A stretch of 35,988 nt of DNA from positions 1 to 35,988 of the IMG/VR virus record IMGVR_UViG_3300022562_000735; one strand, given 5' to 3'. Source of the DNA: a virus. A model generated the notes under the pieces. The model was not told where the DNA came from. It made no database searches and was given only the letters and a program-made list of their open reading frames with translations. Below are positions 1 through 8,152 of the stretch, one piece after another (positions within the stretch are counted from its first letter, which is position 1; every line of letters starts with the position of its first letter). The translations under genes and the position numbers were made by a program.

Positions 1-41
1 AAACTATTGAAAAATAACTATTATTTTAATATTTTATTACT

Positions 42-70
42 TTGACCATAATTATATATATATATATTAT
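42..70 (+). promoter_or_regulatory. Candidate rightward (late) promoter in the terminal repeat
   Basis: TTGACC at 42-47, a 17-bp AT-rich spacer with alternating TA, and TATTAT at 65-70 match a sigma70 promoter. Its -35 overlaps one copy of the TTTGACCAT iteron, so an iteron-binding protein could control it. It is the only clear promoter ahead of the tightly packed terminase-to-lysis gene run. The copy at 35886-35914 is identical. Confidence 0.6.
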
Positions 71-93
71 ATAAAAAGATCAAAGGGGGAGAA

Positions 94-141
94 ATGTTAA
101 GTTTTACTACTATTAAGGGATATGAATTTTACGTATTTTAA
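94..141 (+). CDS. 15-codon leader ORF with strong ribosome site
   Basis: An ATG at 94 follows a G-rich ribosome site (GGGGGAG at 85-91) and opens 15 codons, MLSFTTIKGYEFYVF, ending at TAA 139-141. It starts about 24 bp after the promoter at 42-70 and lies wholly within the terminal repeat, so it is present at both ends. I recognise no family. It could be a leader peptide affecting downstream expression or a chance ORF. The strength of the ribosome site is the main reason to list it. Confidence 0.35.
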   Translation: MLSFTTIKGYEFYVF

Positions 142-144
142 TAG

Positions 145-412
145 AGTCGATTTTTTTGGTCAAAATGGATTTTTTGAAAAATTTCTTTTATTTTTCAAGA
201 GGTTAGGCGGGACAAAAAATGGACGCAAAAATGGTCAAAGATGGTCAAAATTACGATTTCGGGACAAACCCTTATATTTCAATGACTTAAAAATGGTTCC
301 GCCTGAATGGGGAAACCGGTATGTCTACAACGCGTAAAAAACTGATATCAAAACATGCGATGTGCGCGGCTACAATAGCTCAAGTTCACTAAAAAGTCAA
401 ACGGATTGCGAT
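145..412 (+). other. Gene-free stretch upstream of the terminase genes
   Basis: Apart from the left inverted-repeat arm I see no supported gene here. A 71-codon ORF from 122 to 337 overlaps the inverted-repeat arm, lacks a good ribosome site and has low-complexity Phe/Lys-rich translation. I treat it as chance. In-frame GTG at 362 is an alternative, less attractive start for the small terminase gene. Confidence 0.5.
186..265. repeat. Left arm of ~80-bp inverted repeat with iterons
   Basis: This arm holds, in inverted order, the same elements as 35783-35865: CGGGACA, ATGGTCAAA twice in tandem (about 231-249), and CGGGACAAA at about 259-267. Across the joined ends the two arms bracket about 165 bp containing the promoter and leader ORF. 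Further single iteron-like copies lie at about 41-49, 157-163 and 35694-35701. Confidence 0.8.
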
Positions 413-850
413 ATGATAGATGGGCAGCTAATCAGCGATGACGAACTACCATTCTTGCTGCAACAGCTAAAATCTAAACGACCACGCACACCGAAAAATC
501 TAATAGAAGCGGCTATGAGTTATTTTAAAGCTGCGCACAATACTAAAGTGCTAGACCGCTCAGGCAACGCTGTAGAACGCCCCTGGACGCTGGATGGGCT
601 ATTACTTCATATCGGACTTATACGACAAGACTGGCGTGAATTTAAAGCGCGCGATAACTTCAAGCGTGTGTGCGAGCGCATCGAGATGTTGATTTATACA
701 CAAAAATTTGAACTCGCAGCGATAGGGGTGTATAATTCAACGATCATGTGTAGAGATCTAGACTTAGTTGACAAGTCAGACGTCACGTCGAATAGCGAGA
801 CGATGCAACCTGCAACTTTCGTCAGAAAAATAGTGCATGCAGGAGAATAG
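413..850 (+). CDS. Terminase small subunit (DNA-packaging, gp3-like)
   Basis: The small terminase subunit recognises phage DNA and regulates the large subunit during packaging. The 145-residue product has the layout of this family: an N-terminal TPKNLIEAAMSYFKAAH helix, a helix-turn-helix-like segment (VERPWTLDGLLLHIGLIRQDW) and a helical IEMLIYTQKFELAAIGVYNSTIMCRDL region. It lies directly ahead of the large subunit. I prefer ATG 413 over in-frame GTG 362, since neither has a strong ribosome site and the extra 17 residues (RGYNSSSSL...) look unlike the family. The end overlaps the ribosome site of the next gene. It may bind the iteron/inverted-repeat region just upstream. Confidence 0.85.
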   Translation: MIDGQLISDDELPFLLQQLKSKRPRTPKNLIEAAMSYFKAAHNTKVLDRSGNAVERPWTLDGLLLHIGLIRQDWREFKARDNFKRVCERIEMLIYTQKFELAAIGVYNSTIMCRDLDLVDKSDVTSNSETMQPATFVRKIVHAGE

Positions 851-852
851 CA

Positions 853-2082
853 CTGCAAGAGCTTATCGTTGAAACGCCTGGCTGGGCTGTACCACTATTG
901 GAACCTGCGCACTACAAAGGCGCAGCAGGTGGCAGGGGTAGTGGCAAAAGTCACATGTTTGCGAGCTTATGCATTGAAGAGATGCTGCGCGACCCGTATC
1001 TTGATTTTGTATGTTTGCGAGAGTTTCAAAAATCGCTCAAGTACAGCGTAAAAAAATTAATCGAGGAAAAGATACGTGAATACGGCGTACAATCGCAGTT
1101 CAAAATCATGGAGCGCGAGATACGTCGATTAGGGCGCACAGGAGCCACTTCTCGCATCATTTTTGAAGGTCTTAACGATCACACTGCAGACTCGATAAAA
1201 TCGCTAGAATCGTTCGCTAGAGCCTGGTTTACAGAAGCACAACGCGCGTCAGAGCGTTCGTTACAGTTACTTAGACCGACTATACGCGCCCCAGGCAGTG
1301 AGCTCTGGTTCGATTGGAATCCTGATCAGCCCTCCGATCCTATAGAAAAGCTGTTCTCATCAAAGCGCGATGATTTAGTCTTTGTAAGAGTTAATTATTT
1401 TCAGAATCCATTTTTACCTGATATTTTAAGAAAAGAAGCAGAGCAGTGGCGGCACGACGACCCCACATCTTTCGCACATGTGTGGCTCGGTGAGTACAAC
1501 ACAAACGCAGAAGATCAAATACTGCACGGCAAATGGGAAGTGCGTGAATTCGAGATACAGAAAGACTGGAGTGTGTACTATGGTGTCGATTGGGGTTTCA
1601 GTACTGACCCAACTGCGGCAGTTGAGTGCTATGTGTCATCAGAAAATTATCTGTACATTAATCAAGAGCTCTACAAGACAAAAGTTGAAACTGAACAATT
1701 ACCCACTTTTTTATCGCAAATAGAGAACTTACCTCGGCACGTTGTACGTGCAGACAATGCAAGACCCGAGAATATCAGTCACTGCAAACGACACGGCATT
1801 ATGAGAATGTGCGCAGCTGAAAAGTGGAAAGGGTCAGTTGAAGACGGCATTAGTAAATTGCGGTCTTTTAAGAAGATAATAATATCACCATCGTGTAAAA
1901 ATTGGGAAACTGAAGCACGGCTTTACAAATACAAAAAAGATAGACATACTGACGATATATTGCCTGATGTTATCGACAAACATAATCACTTAATCGATGC
2001 TACGCGTTACGCATTAGAACCACTGACAAAACGAAGATCATCGATTATGAATGCACCCGCGAGCGCGCTACGTGTTAGATAA
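853..2082 (+). CDS. Terminase large subunit
   Basis: ATP-driven packaging motor and nuclease that fills the prohead. Walker A GGRGSGKS lies at about residues 26-33. A Walker B-like segment ending in WFTEAQ lies near residue 125. The RNase H-like nuclease begins with YYGVDWGFSTDPT around residue 240 and continues with ADNARPENISHCKRHG and a C-terminal HLIDATRYAL. The likely start is CTG 853, seven bases after AGGAG (841-845). It restores a family-typical N-terminus (LQELIVETPGWAVPLLEPA) that the next possible start, TTG 898, would remove. The 409-residue length is at the short end for the family but all motifs are present. The portal start overlaps its end by 32 bp. Confidence 0.93.
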   Translation: MQELIVETPGWAVPLLEPAHYKGAAGGRGSGKSHMFASLCIEEMLRDPYLDFVCLREFQKSLKYSVKKLIEEKIREYGVQSQFKIMEREIRRLGRTGATSRIIFEGLNDHTADSIKSLESFARAWFTEAQRASERSLQLLRPTIRAPGSELWFDWNPDQPSDPIEKLFSSKRDDLVFVRVNYFQNPFLPDILRKEAEQWRHDDPTSFAHVWLGEYNTNAEDQILHGKWEVREFEIQKDWSVYYGVDWGFSTDPTAAVECYVSSENYLYINQELYKTKVETEQLPTFLSQIENLPRHVVRADNARPENISHCKRHGIMRMCAAEKWKGSVEDGISKLRSFKKIIISPSCKNWETEARLYKYKKDRHTDDILPDVIDKHNHLIDATRYALEPLTKRRSSIMNAPASALRVR

Positions 2083-3565
2083 GCTTAAAAATCTTTTCCA
2101 AACCCAACCCCCGCGCGAGCAAATAAAAGCGCAGGAAAGCCCTAAAAATGCGCATACAGGCGGCGATTACTATGGGTATCGTGCATCAACGCACAAGCTA
2201 ACAGAAGACGCAAAATCTGTGCGTTTTACGAGCCCGCTGACTGTCGACGAAGCACAACAGTTTGGATTTGATTCTGCAGGTTACAAACAAGCGTTTGTTG
2301 CTTCTGCTAACACGATCCCGCAGCAGCTATTCAATTGGTATTCAACGCAAGGATTTATCGGCTATCAAGCATGTGCTTTGGTGTCGCAGCAGTGGCTAAT
2401 CAATAACGCGTTAGTAATCCCCGCGCGAGACGCAGCGCGGAACGGGTATAGGGTAACAAAGTCAGACGGTGAAGACTTAGATCAGACCATTTTAAGTGCT
2501 ATTGAGACAGCAGATAAAAAACGCGGCATACATGATCAGCTCGTAGAATACGGAACAAATGTTCGTCGTTTTGGCATACGACTTGCGTTGTTTTGTGTAG
2601 AGAGTGATGATCCTGATTACTATGAAAAACCGTTCAATCTCGATGCTGTAAAACCCGGGAGTTATGTGGGAATTAGTCAAATAGATCCAGCGTGGGTCGC
2701 GCCAATGCTTGACGTCGACGCTGCATCTAACCCCGCAAGCGCGTACTTTTACGAGCCGACTTGGTGGCAGATAAATGGGCGTCGATATCACAGAACACAC
2801 TTTGCAATATCGCGTTATGCTGATCTTCCAGATATTCTAAAGCCCACATACTTATACGGCGGTTTGCCTCTTACGCAGCTACTTGTTGAGCGCGTATACG
2901 CAGCAGAACGCACAGCTAACGAAGCCCCGATGCTTGCGCTTACAAGCCGCTTGAACGTGTTAAAGACTGACATGTCTGCAGTTGCAGCAGACCCCGCCGG
3001 TTTTCAAGCAAGACAAAGTGAGTTGCTCTGGAACAGAGACAACTACGGATGGTTTGCTATTGACGCAGATGAAAGTATAGAACAGCAAAAAACCGATCTC
3101 GGCGGGTTAGATGATGTGATATTTGGGCAGTATCAATTAGTTGCAGCGGTGGCTGGAGTGCCATCGACAAAACTGCTCGGCATGAGCCCCCGTGGTTTTG
3201 ATTCATCTGGCGCATACGAGCAGTCAACATACTACGATACGCTGCAAACGATACAACGACAGTATGATCGTGTACTTGATAGACATCATCAGCTGCTCAT
3301 AAAATCTGATATAGCACCACATTTTAAAGTGCCCTATTTTGAGACGTCAATTGAGTGGAACCCGCTCTATACACCAACAGCTAAAGAACGCGCAGAGATT
3401 GGTTTACTTAACAGACAAGCAGAACGTGAAGCAATGAATACTGGCAGTGTATTACCTGACGAGATTAGAGCACGCTTGATAAACGACGATTTTTCGGGCT
3501 TTGAGGGGCTAGCGATAAAACCCGACTACGACGATGATTTGTATGCCGACGCTCGAACTGACTAA
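2051..3565 (+). CDS. Portal protein, DUF1073 type
   Basis: Forms the dodecameric ring at the capsid vertex through which DNA enters and leaves. The 504-residue product matches DUF1073-type portals: LVSQQWLINNALVIPARDAARNGYRV near the N-terminus, a central SQIDPAWVAPMLDVDAASNP...HRTHFAI segment, and the C-terminal KLLGMSPRGFDSSGAYE...YYDTLQTIQ helix region followed by NPLYTPTAKERAEIGLLNRQ. It sits between large terminase and the head-morphogenesis protein, as expected. The start overlaps the terminase end by 32 bp and has no strong ribosome site, suggesting coupled translation. Confidence 0.9.
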   Translation: MHPRARYVLDKLKNLFQTQPPREQIKAQESPKNAHTGGDYYGYRASTHKLTEDAKSVRFTSPLTVDEAQQFGFDSAGYKQAFVASANTIPQQLFNWYSTQGFIGYQACALVSQQWLINNALVIPARDAARNGYRVTKSDGEDLDQTILSAIETADKKRGIHDQLVEYGTNVRRFGIRLALFCVESDDPDYYEKPFNLDAVKPGSYVGISQIDPAWVAPMLDVDAASNPASAYFYEPTWWQINGRRYHRTHFAISRYADLPDILKPTYLYGGLPLTQLLVERVYAAERTANEAPMLALTSRLNVLKTDMSAVAADPAGFQARQSELLWNRDNYGWFAIDADESIEQQKTDLGGLDDVIFGQYQLVAAVAGVPSTKLLGMSPRGFDSSGAYEQSTYYDTLQTIQRQYDRVLDRHHQLLIKSDIAPHFKVPYFETSIEWNPLYTPTAKERAEIGLLNRQAEREAMNTGSVLPDEIRARLINDDFSGFEGLAIKPDYDDDLYADARTD

Positions 3566-4427
3566 AAAAAGACAGCGCTGGGTGCAGCAGTTCAAGCCGA
3601 CTGCGGTAGTGCGCGGGCTACCAATGCACTATCCGGCGGCAGTAGGTCAGTACTATGTAAGCGCAATGTTAGCGTTACTCGATGACGTGCAAGATGAGTT
3701 TCAGAGAAAGATTATAAGATTGTTCAAGTCTCCGCTGGGGCGTGAGCACTTTGCTACTGATGATAGTATAGAATCGCAGACTAGAATACTAATAAATAAG
3801 CTGACGAAAGAACTTGATAAATTTTCTGATAAGCAAGCGAAAAAAATAGCTAAACGATTCACGCGTAATTTAGACTCAACAAACGCGTCGATGATGTATA
3901 AATCATTTGAAGAGCTGTCGGGCGGAACTCGATTAAAGACTAGCACTATAACTGAATCTATACGTGAGCAGCTTAAAAATGCGATAAATGTTAATTCAGG
4001 ATTGATAAAATCGATTATTACGAGCAGCATAGGTCAGATGAGTGATGCTGTGTATAGATCGATAATGACCGGACGCGGGCTAGCTGATCTTACGCCATTT
4101 TTTGAAAAGCATAACGAAATAAGCAAAAGACACGCACGTAACGTAGCACTTGATCAGACACGTAAAGCATATACTGCGCTAACACGCACACGCATGACGA
4201 GCGCAGGTCTTGGAAAATTTGAGTGGAGGCATTCGGGAGGGGGTCAAGAGCCAAGAAAGTATCACAAAGATAATTGGCCTTTAGGGTTAAATCGCGGCAT
4301 TTTTGACATCAACGACCCCCCTGTCATCGACAAAAAAACAGGTGAGAAAGGGCTGCCGGGGCAAGCTATTAACTGTAAATGCATTATGGTGCCCGTACTC
4401 GACTTCAGCGATGGAGTTGAGTCATAG
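3543..4427 (+). CDS. Head morphogenesis/minor capsid protein (Mu gpF/SPP1 gp7 family)
   Basis: Minor head protein that acts with the portal during prohead assembly and is often ejected with the DNA. The C-terminal third has the family signature: RHARNVALDQTRKAYTALTR, then FEWRHSGGGQEPRKYHKDNWP, and the closing GLPGQAINCKCIMVPVLDF with its paired cysteines. The N-terminal part is a long helical region. ATG 3543 gives MPTLEL; an in-frame ATG at 3534 adds three residues. Both overlap the portal stop. About 294 residues, typical for the family. Confidence 0.88.
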   Translation: MPTLELTKKRQRWVQQFKPTAVVRGLPMHYPAAVGQYYVSAMLALLDDVQDEFQRKIIRLFKSPLGREHFATDDSIESQTRILINKLTKELDKFSDKQAKKIAKRFTRNLDSTNASMMYKSFEELSGGTRLKTSTITESIREQLKNAINVNSGLIKSIITSSIGQMSDAVYRSIMTGRGLADLTPFFEKHNEISKRHARNVALDQTRKAYTALTRTRMTSAGLGKFEWRHSGGGQEPRKYHKDNWPLGLNRGIFDINDPPVIDKKTGEKGLPGQAINCKCIMVPVLDFSDGVES

Positions 4428-4457
4428 CAAGTAAAGAAGGAAAAATAAAGGTGTAAT

Positions 4458-5987
4458 ATGCCTCTTAAAACTGGTTACAGCGATAAAACAATAAGCGAGA
4501 ATATCGCGAAAGAAATTAGAGCAGGAAAGCCCGCGAATCAAGCTGCAGCTATCGCATACTCAGTTGCGCGTAAAGCGAAAAAGGCAAACGACGACAACAC
4601 TACAGCACGTAGCGTTGACACGAACGGGTGGGTTGAGATAAAAAATAACCCACTGTCAAAAGTCGGCGTGTACCCGTACTCAGGCGCAATGATAGACTCA
4701 GATGGTAAGTTAGGGCTTGACCCTCTTAAGTTGTACAATGTGTATCGTCCTGCAAGTGAGCTTTCATCAAAAGAAACGATAGAAAGCTTTAAGCTAGTGC
4801 CTTGGATCGATGAGCACGACATGCTAGACCCGTCGATGTCTGATGCGCAAAAGTGCAAAACATTTGGCGTTATTGGTGAGCAAGTGCACTTTAAAAACGG
4901 TAGACTGTATGGTAATCTTAAGATTTACGATACTGACTATTTAGATAGAACTATAGACAGCGGTAAAAAGCCGGAGGTGTCTTGTGGCTATCGCTGTAAG
5001 TACGTTCCTAAAAAAGGAACTTTTGGCGACAAACAATTTGACTTTATACAAACGAACATCAGAGGGAATCACTTAGCGAGCACAAAACAGGGACGAATGT
5101 CACCGTTTGTATCAGTGCTCGACTCGTCAGAAACAGAACAAAAAATGACTTTTTCTTTTGACTCAGCAGAGGCCTTTAACATGTCAAAAAAAATCAGAGC
5201 AGCAAAAAAAGCTGCGAAAAAATTAAGCTACGCAGCAGATGAGGATTTGTCAATACAAGAACTCGCAGCTATGATTAAAGATGTTTTGCCAAAAATCGAA
5301 GCTATCGAACATTCAGTCTTAGCACTGCAGAGCGCAAGTAAAAAGTTTGCAGAAAGCGAAGAAGAAGAGTATGAAGAGCGCGAAGAAGCTGAAGAAGCTG
5401 AAGAAGACGAATACGAAGAGATTGTAGAAGAATACGATGAAGAAGAAAGCGAGCGCAGAGAAATAGCAGAGCTCGAGCCGCGCAATAAAAAAGGTGAGTT
5501 CGATGAAACGGAAGGCGAGCGGAGGGGTGTTGCAGAGATGGAAAAACGCAACAGAAAAGGCGAATTTGATAGTAAAGACTCCCTCGGTGCGGCGCGCGGC
5601 AACACAAAAGTATCTATGTCTGAAGTTAACAGAAAAGCAAATACGGGGATGGACGCTATAGAAAGATTATCGCGTGAAGTGTCAACATTAAAGCGGGATG
5701 GCATTAAGTCGTTAATGCGAGAAGTTAGTACACGCGATAAACTGTATCGCGATGTATCGCCGCTTGTGGGAGCATTCGATCATTCAGAGATGACAGCTAG
5801 CGACGTTGCTAGATATACATGCAAAAAACTAGGTCTTTCTGGCGGCGAACCTAAGGCGTTATTAAGCGGTTTTCTTGCAGCGCGCAGATCACAGAATGCT
5901 ACAAAAACATATACAGCAGACAGTGCGAAAAATAGCGCTGCAGGAAGCTTTATTAGCGAAATTTTCAAGGCCGCGCGGAGTAAATAA
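4458..5987 (+). CDS. Prohead protease (DUF2213) fused to scaffold
   Basis: The N-terminal half resembles DUF2213-type prohead proteases. After a short basic head (MPLKTGYSDKTISENI...QAAAIAYSVARKAKK) comes NNPLSKVGVYPYSGAMI, LYNVYRPASELSS, LVPWIDEHDML, KPEVSCGYRCKYV and NHLASTKQGRM. Ser/Cys in VSCGY and His in NHLA are candidate catalytic residues. From about residue 240 the protein becomes lysine-rich and then a Glu-rich predicted coiled coil (about 299-375) with two tandem 22-residue copies ending NKKGEFD and NRKGEFD. This is typical of assembly scaffolds that are cleaved away. An AAAGGTGT-type ribosome site precedes the start. The internal start is listed separately. Confidence 0.85.
   Translation: MPLKTGYSDKTISENIAKEIRAGKPANQAAAIAYSVARKAKKANDDNTTARSVDTNGWVEIKNNPLSKVGVYPYSGAMIDSDGKLGLDPLKLYNVYRPASELSSKETIESFKLVPWIDEHDMLDPSMSDAQKCKTFGVIGEQVHFKNGRLYGNLKIYDTDYLDRTIDSGKKPEVSCGYRCKYVPKKGTFGDKQFDFIQTNIRGNHLASTKQGRMSPFVSVLDSSETEQKMTFSFDSAEAFNMSKKIRAAKKAAKKLSYAADEDLSIQELAAMIKDVLPKIEAIEHSVLALQSASKKFAESEEEEYEEREEAEEAEEDEYEEIVEEYDEEESERREIAELEPRNKKGEFDETEGERRGVAEMEKRNRKGEFDSKDSLGAARGNTKVSMSEVNRKANTGMDAIERLSREVSTLKRDGIKSLMREVSTRDKLYRDVSPLVGAFDHSEMTASDVARYTCKKLGLSGGEPKALLSGFLAARRSQNATKTYTADSAKNSAAGSFISEIFKAARSK
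5181..5987 (+). CDS. Probable internally initiated scaffolding protein
   Basis: ATG 5181 (residue 242 of the fusion) is preceded by CAGAGG at 5167-5172, eight bases upstream, a better ribosome site than many real starts here. Translation from it would give a 268-residue protein lacking the protease domain: basic head MSKKIRAAKKAAKK, the Glu-rich coil, and a C-terminal helical domain. Lambda C/Nu3 is the known precedent for nested protease and scaffold. Inference from position and ribosome site only. Confidence 0.5.
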   Translation: MSKKIRAAKKAAKKLSYAADEDLSIQELAAMIKDVLPKIEAIEHSVLALQSASKKFAESEEEEYEEREEAEEAEEDEYEEIVEEYDEEESERREIAELEPRNKKGEFDETEGERRGVAEMEKRNRKGEFDSKDSLGAARGNTKVSMSEVNRKANTGMDAIERLSREVSTLKRDGIKSLMREVSTRDKLYRDVSPLVGAFDHSEMTASDVARYTCKKLGLSGGEPKALLSGFLAARRSQNATKTYTADSAKNSAAGSFISEIFKAARSK

Positions 5988-5989
5988 AA

Positions 5990-6520
5990 ATGACATTTCA
6001 ATCTACAGTAAGACAATTTGCAACATCAGGCTTACCGGGCGAGGTTTCTAATGAGGGTCCACTCCGGGCAAAGTCTTGGACTTTGAGATCGGAGGGGCGC
6101 AATAACTCTACTAACCCGATCGGATTCGCATATACGTGGTTAGAAGAAGGCGTTGCCACGCCTGGTGGGGTGGGCACATTAACACCCCCTCTGGTTCAAT
6201 TCCTTGGTATTTTGATTCAACCAAAAGCCTACGCGCTTCAAGGAACTGCAGCAGGTACGTTAGAACCTGCATATTATCTAAACGATGAAGATACAGGCGA
6301 GTTGTTAACGACGGGAGAAATATGGGTGAATTTATACACCGTGGGAACAGTGGGTAACAGCGTGAGCTATGAAGTCGCGACGGGCGCTTTGGGTGATGCG
6401 TCGATCTGGGTGCCAGATAACAATAACACGACGTATGCAGAAGTGCCGACAGCTATAATCATAGAACAAAATAAAACTTTGGGCGTGCCCGGACTTGCTA
6501 AAATACGCATAACTTACTAA
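5990..6520 (+). CDS. Head decoration/structural cement-like protein
   Basis: A 176-residue, Gly/Thr-rich, beta-predicted protein between the scaffold and the major capsid gene, where contractile phages of this gene order place a capsid cement protein. The translation (MTFQSTVRQFATSGLPGEVSNEGPLRAKSW...) resembles phage cement proteins in its opening, where short loops alternate with beta strands (LRAKSWTL, IGFAYTWLEEG, KAYALQGTA). It has no signal peptide or membrane segment. Role assigned from context and composition. The start follows the previous stop after two bases. Confidence 0.65.
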   Translation: MTFQSTVRQFATSGLPGEVSNEGPLRAKSWTLRSEGRNNSTNPIGFAYTWLEEGVATPGGVGTLTPPLVQFLGILIQPKAYALQGTAAGTLEPAYYLNDEDTGELLTTGEIWVNLYTVGTVGNSVSYEVATGALGDASIWVPDNNNTTYAEVPTAIIIEQNKTLGVPGLAKIRITY

Positions 6521-6538
6521 AAATTTTGGAGCCTGATA

Positions 6539-7738
6539 ATGTCTAGTTTAACAGTAACGAAAGAGCGCCAGTCATACTCACCGCGGCATTTTTTAGAAGC
6601 GGGAAAAGCGAAATCAAAATTCGCTGGCGTCATGCCAGAAGCACATCAGTTAGAAGCTTGCTTGAATGATCTGCCGGCCATGGGTGCTTGGCTACATAAA
6701 AATCATATTCAAACTATGTTTGAATCTTTTGCGCAAGATAGCGCGCACGGAACGTTCGGACTTGATGATTATGTAAACCCGCTAACAACCCCATCTATAA
6801 CCACTCCTATCCAATTTTTACAACACTGGTTGCCGGGTTTTGTTCACGTCATAACGCAAGCACGTACAATTGATGTACTAGTTGGTATGTCAGTGCAGGG
6901 GGATTGGCAGACTGAAGAAGTCGTGCAAGGGGTGATGGAGTTGATCGGTTCACCTGCGCTTTACGGCGATTACACTAATACACCGCTTAGCAGCTGGAAT
7001 ACAAATTTTGAGCGCAGAACAGTCGTAAGATTTGAAGAGGGTCTGCGTGATGGCGTATTAGAAGACTTGCGCGCGGCTGCGATGAATGTTAACAACTCAG
7101 CATCGAAACGAATTGCTGCAGCTCTAGTGCTTGAAATAAAACGTAATCAGATAGGTTTTTATGGCTTCAATAACGGACTTAACAGAACTTACGGTCTGTT
7201 AAATGACCCGAATAATCCTGCATATGTAACGGTTGCTATTGGTGCAAGTGGTTTCACGCAGTGGAACACAAAAACATTTGATGAAATTACAGGTGACATA
7301 AGAAGCTGGTATGCAGCACTACGCTTAAGTACAGGCGGTAATTTGCAAGACGACGCAGACGAAGTAACTCTCGCTATTGCGCTGTCTGTTTACGATCAGC
7401 TTACAAAAACAACTTCAGCAAACGGCTACAGTGTTATGGCGTGGCTGCGTGATTCGTACCCGAACACTCGTGTCGTTAACGTGCCAGAATTTGACGGCGC
7501 AGACGGCGGTGAAAACGTAGCGTACTTATATTTAGAAAGTGCTTCAAAAACACCTGATGATATTAATAAAAATACATCTACAGACGATATGCGTACTTAC
7601 ATTCAACCAGTACCGGCAAAATTTCAGACGGTTGGCGTTCAAAAGCTAGCAAAAGGTACTGTTGAATCATACAGTAACGCAACCGCGGGCGTCATGTTGA
7701 AAAGGCCATATAATGTTTATCGCGCATCAGGAATTTAA
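6539..7738 (+). CDS. Major capsid protein, DUF2184 family
   Basis: Builds the icosahedral shell. The 399-residue product has DUF2184-type features: the central IDVLVGMSVQGDWQTEEVVQGVMELIG segment, YGDYTNTPLSSWNTNFERRTVVRFEEGLRDGVLE, AAALVLEIKRNQIGFYGFN and a C-terminal ATAGVMLKRPYNVYRASG ending. A GGAG ribosome site lies 9-10 bases before ATG 6539. It probably has the HK97 fold, and the N-terminal 60 residues could be the arm. It follows the cement protein by 18 bp and should be among the most abundant virion proteins. Confidence 0.92.
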   Translation: MSSLTVTKERQSYSPRHFLEAGKAKSKFAGVMPEAHQLEACLNDLPAMGAWLHKNHIQTMFESFAQDSAHGTFGLDDYVNPLTTPSITTPIQFLQHWLPGFVHVITQARTIDVLVGMSVQGDWQTEEVVQGVMELIGSPALYGDYTNTPLSSWNTNFERRTVVRFEEGLRDGVLEDLRAAAMNVNNSASKRIAAALVLEIKRNQIGFYGFNNGLNRTYGLLNDPNNPAYVTVAIGASGFTQWNTKTFDEITGDIRSWYAALRLSTGGNLQDDADEVTLAIALSVYDQLTKTTSANGYSVMAWLRDSYPNTRVVNVPEFDGADGGENVAYLYLESASKTPDDINKNTSTDDMRTYIQPVPAKFQTVGVQKLAKGTVESYSNATAGVMLKRPYNVYRASGI

Positions 7739-7740
7739 AA

Positions 7741-8148
7741 ATGCCTTATATTTATTCTACAAAAAGTAATTCTACAGCATATGCATTTTACGATGCTAGC
7801 GTTAAAGATAAAGATTCTCCAGAGGTTATCAAAAAAATCGTTGTAAAAGGCGGAGCGCATGTAGCAAATAAAAACTTTGTAACGCCGAAGGGTGTTGTTA
7901 CTAAAGTTACAGATGAAGAATATAAGCTACTTTTAGAACATCCTGTTTTTAAGCGTCATGTAGAGCGCGGATTTGTACTCGCAAGTACGAAAGAATACAA
8001 GTCAAAAAAAGCAATAAACGACATGAATGACGACGACAAAAGTGCACCGTTAACACCTAAAAAATTGGAAGCAGAGCAAAAAAGACTAGAGAAAGAGGCA
8101 AAAGAAAAAGCTGCTAACGACGCTAGCATTAACGACATGATAGTGTGA
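7741..8148 (+). CDS. Small head-associated protein, unknown
   Basis: A 135-residue product with a folded-looking N-terminal part (MPYIYSTKSNSTAYAFYD, IKKIVVKGGAHVANKNFVTPKGVVTKVTDEEYKLLLEHPVFKRHVERGFV) and a charged, probably disordered Lys/Asp/Glu tail from about residue 85. Similar small proteins follow DUF2184 capsid genes in related phages, and the HPVFKRHVERGFV segment resembles those. A structural or connector accessory role is likely, but I do not recognise a named function. Confidence 0.7.
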   Translation: MPYIYSTKSNSTAYAFYDASVKDKDSPEVIKKIVVKGGAHVANKNFVTPKGVVTKVTDEEYKLLLEHPVFKRHVERGFVLASTKEYKSKKAINDMNDDDKSAPLTPKKLEAEQKRLEKEAKEKAANDASINDMIV

Positions 8149-8152
8149 TAAC

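Larger units (their letters stand above)
1..144. repeat. Direct terminal repeat, left copy (144 bp)
   Basis: Bases 1-144 are identical to 35845-35988. The repeat contains a promoter and a 15-codon ORF and cuts no recognised gene. It is either a real short direct terminal repeat, as in some terminase-packaged phages, or the overlap left when a circular or permuted genome was assembled. The sequence alone cannot separate these. The unique genome length is 35,844 bp. Confidence 0.95.

Noticed and set aside
122-337. 71-codon ORF before the terminase genes
   Set aside because: It covers the left inverted-repeat arm, has no good ribosome site and a low-complexity translation. The DNA structure explains the sequence better than a protein.
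5228-5704. 158-codon antisense ORF in the scaffold gene
   Set aside because: Its Ser-rich translation is the complement of the Glu-rich coil codons.
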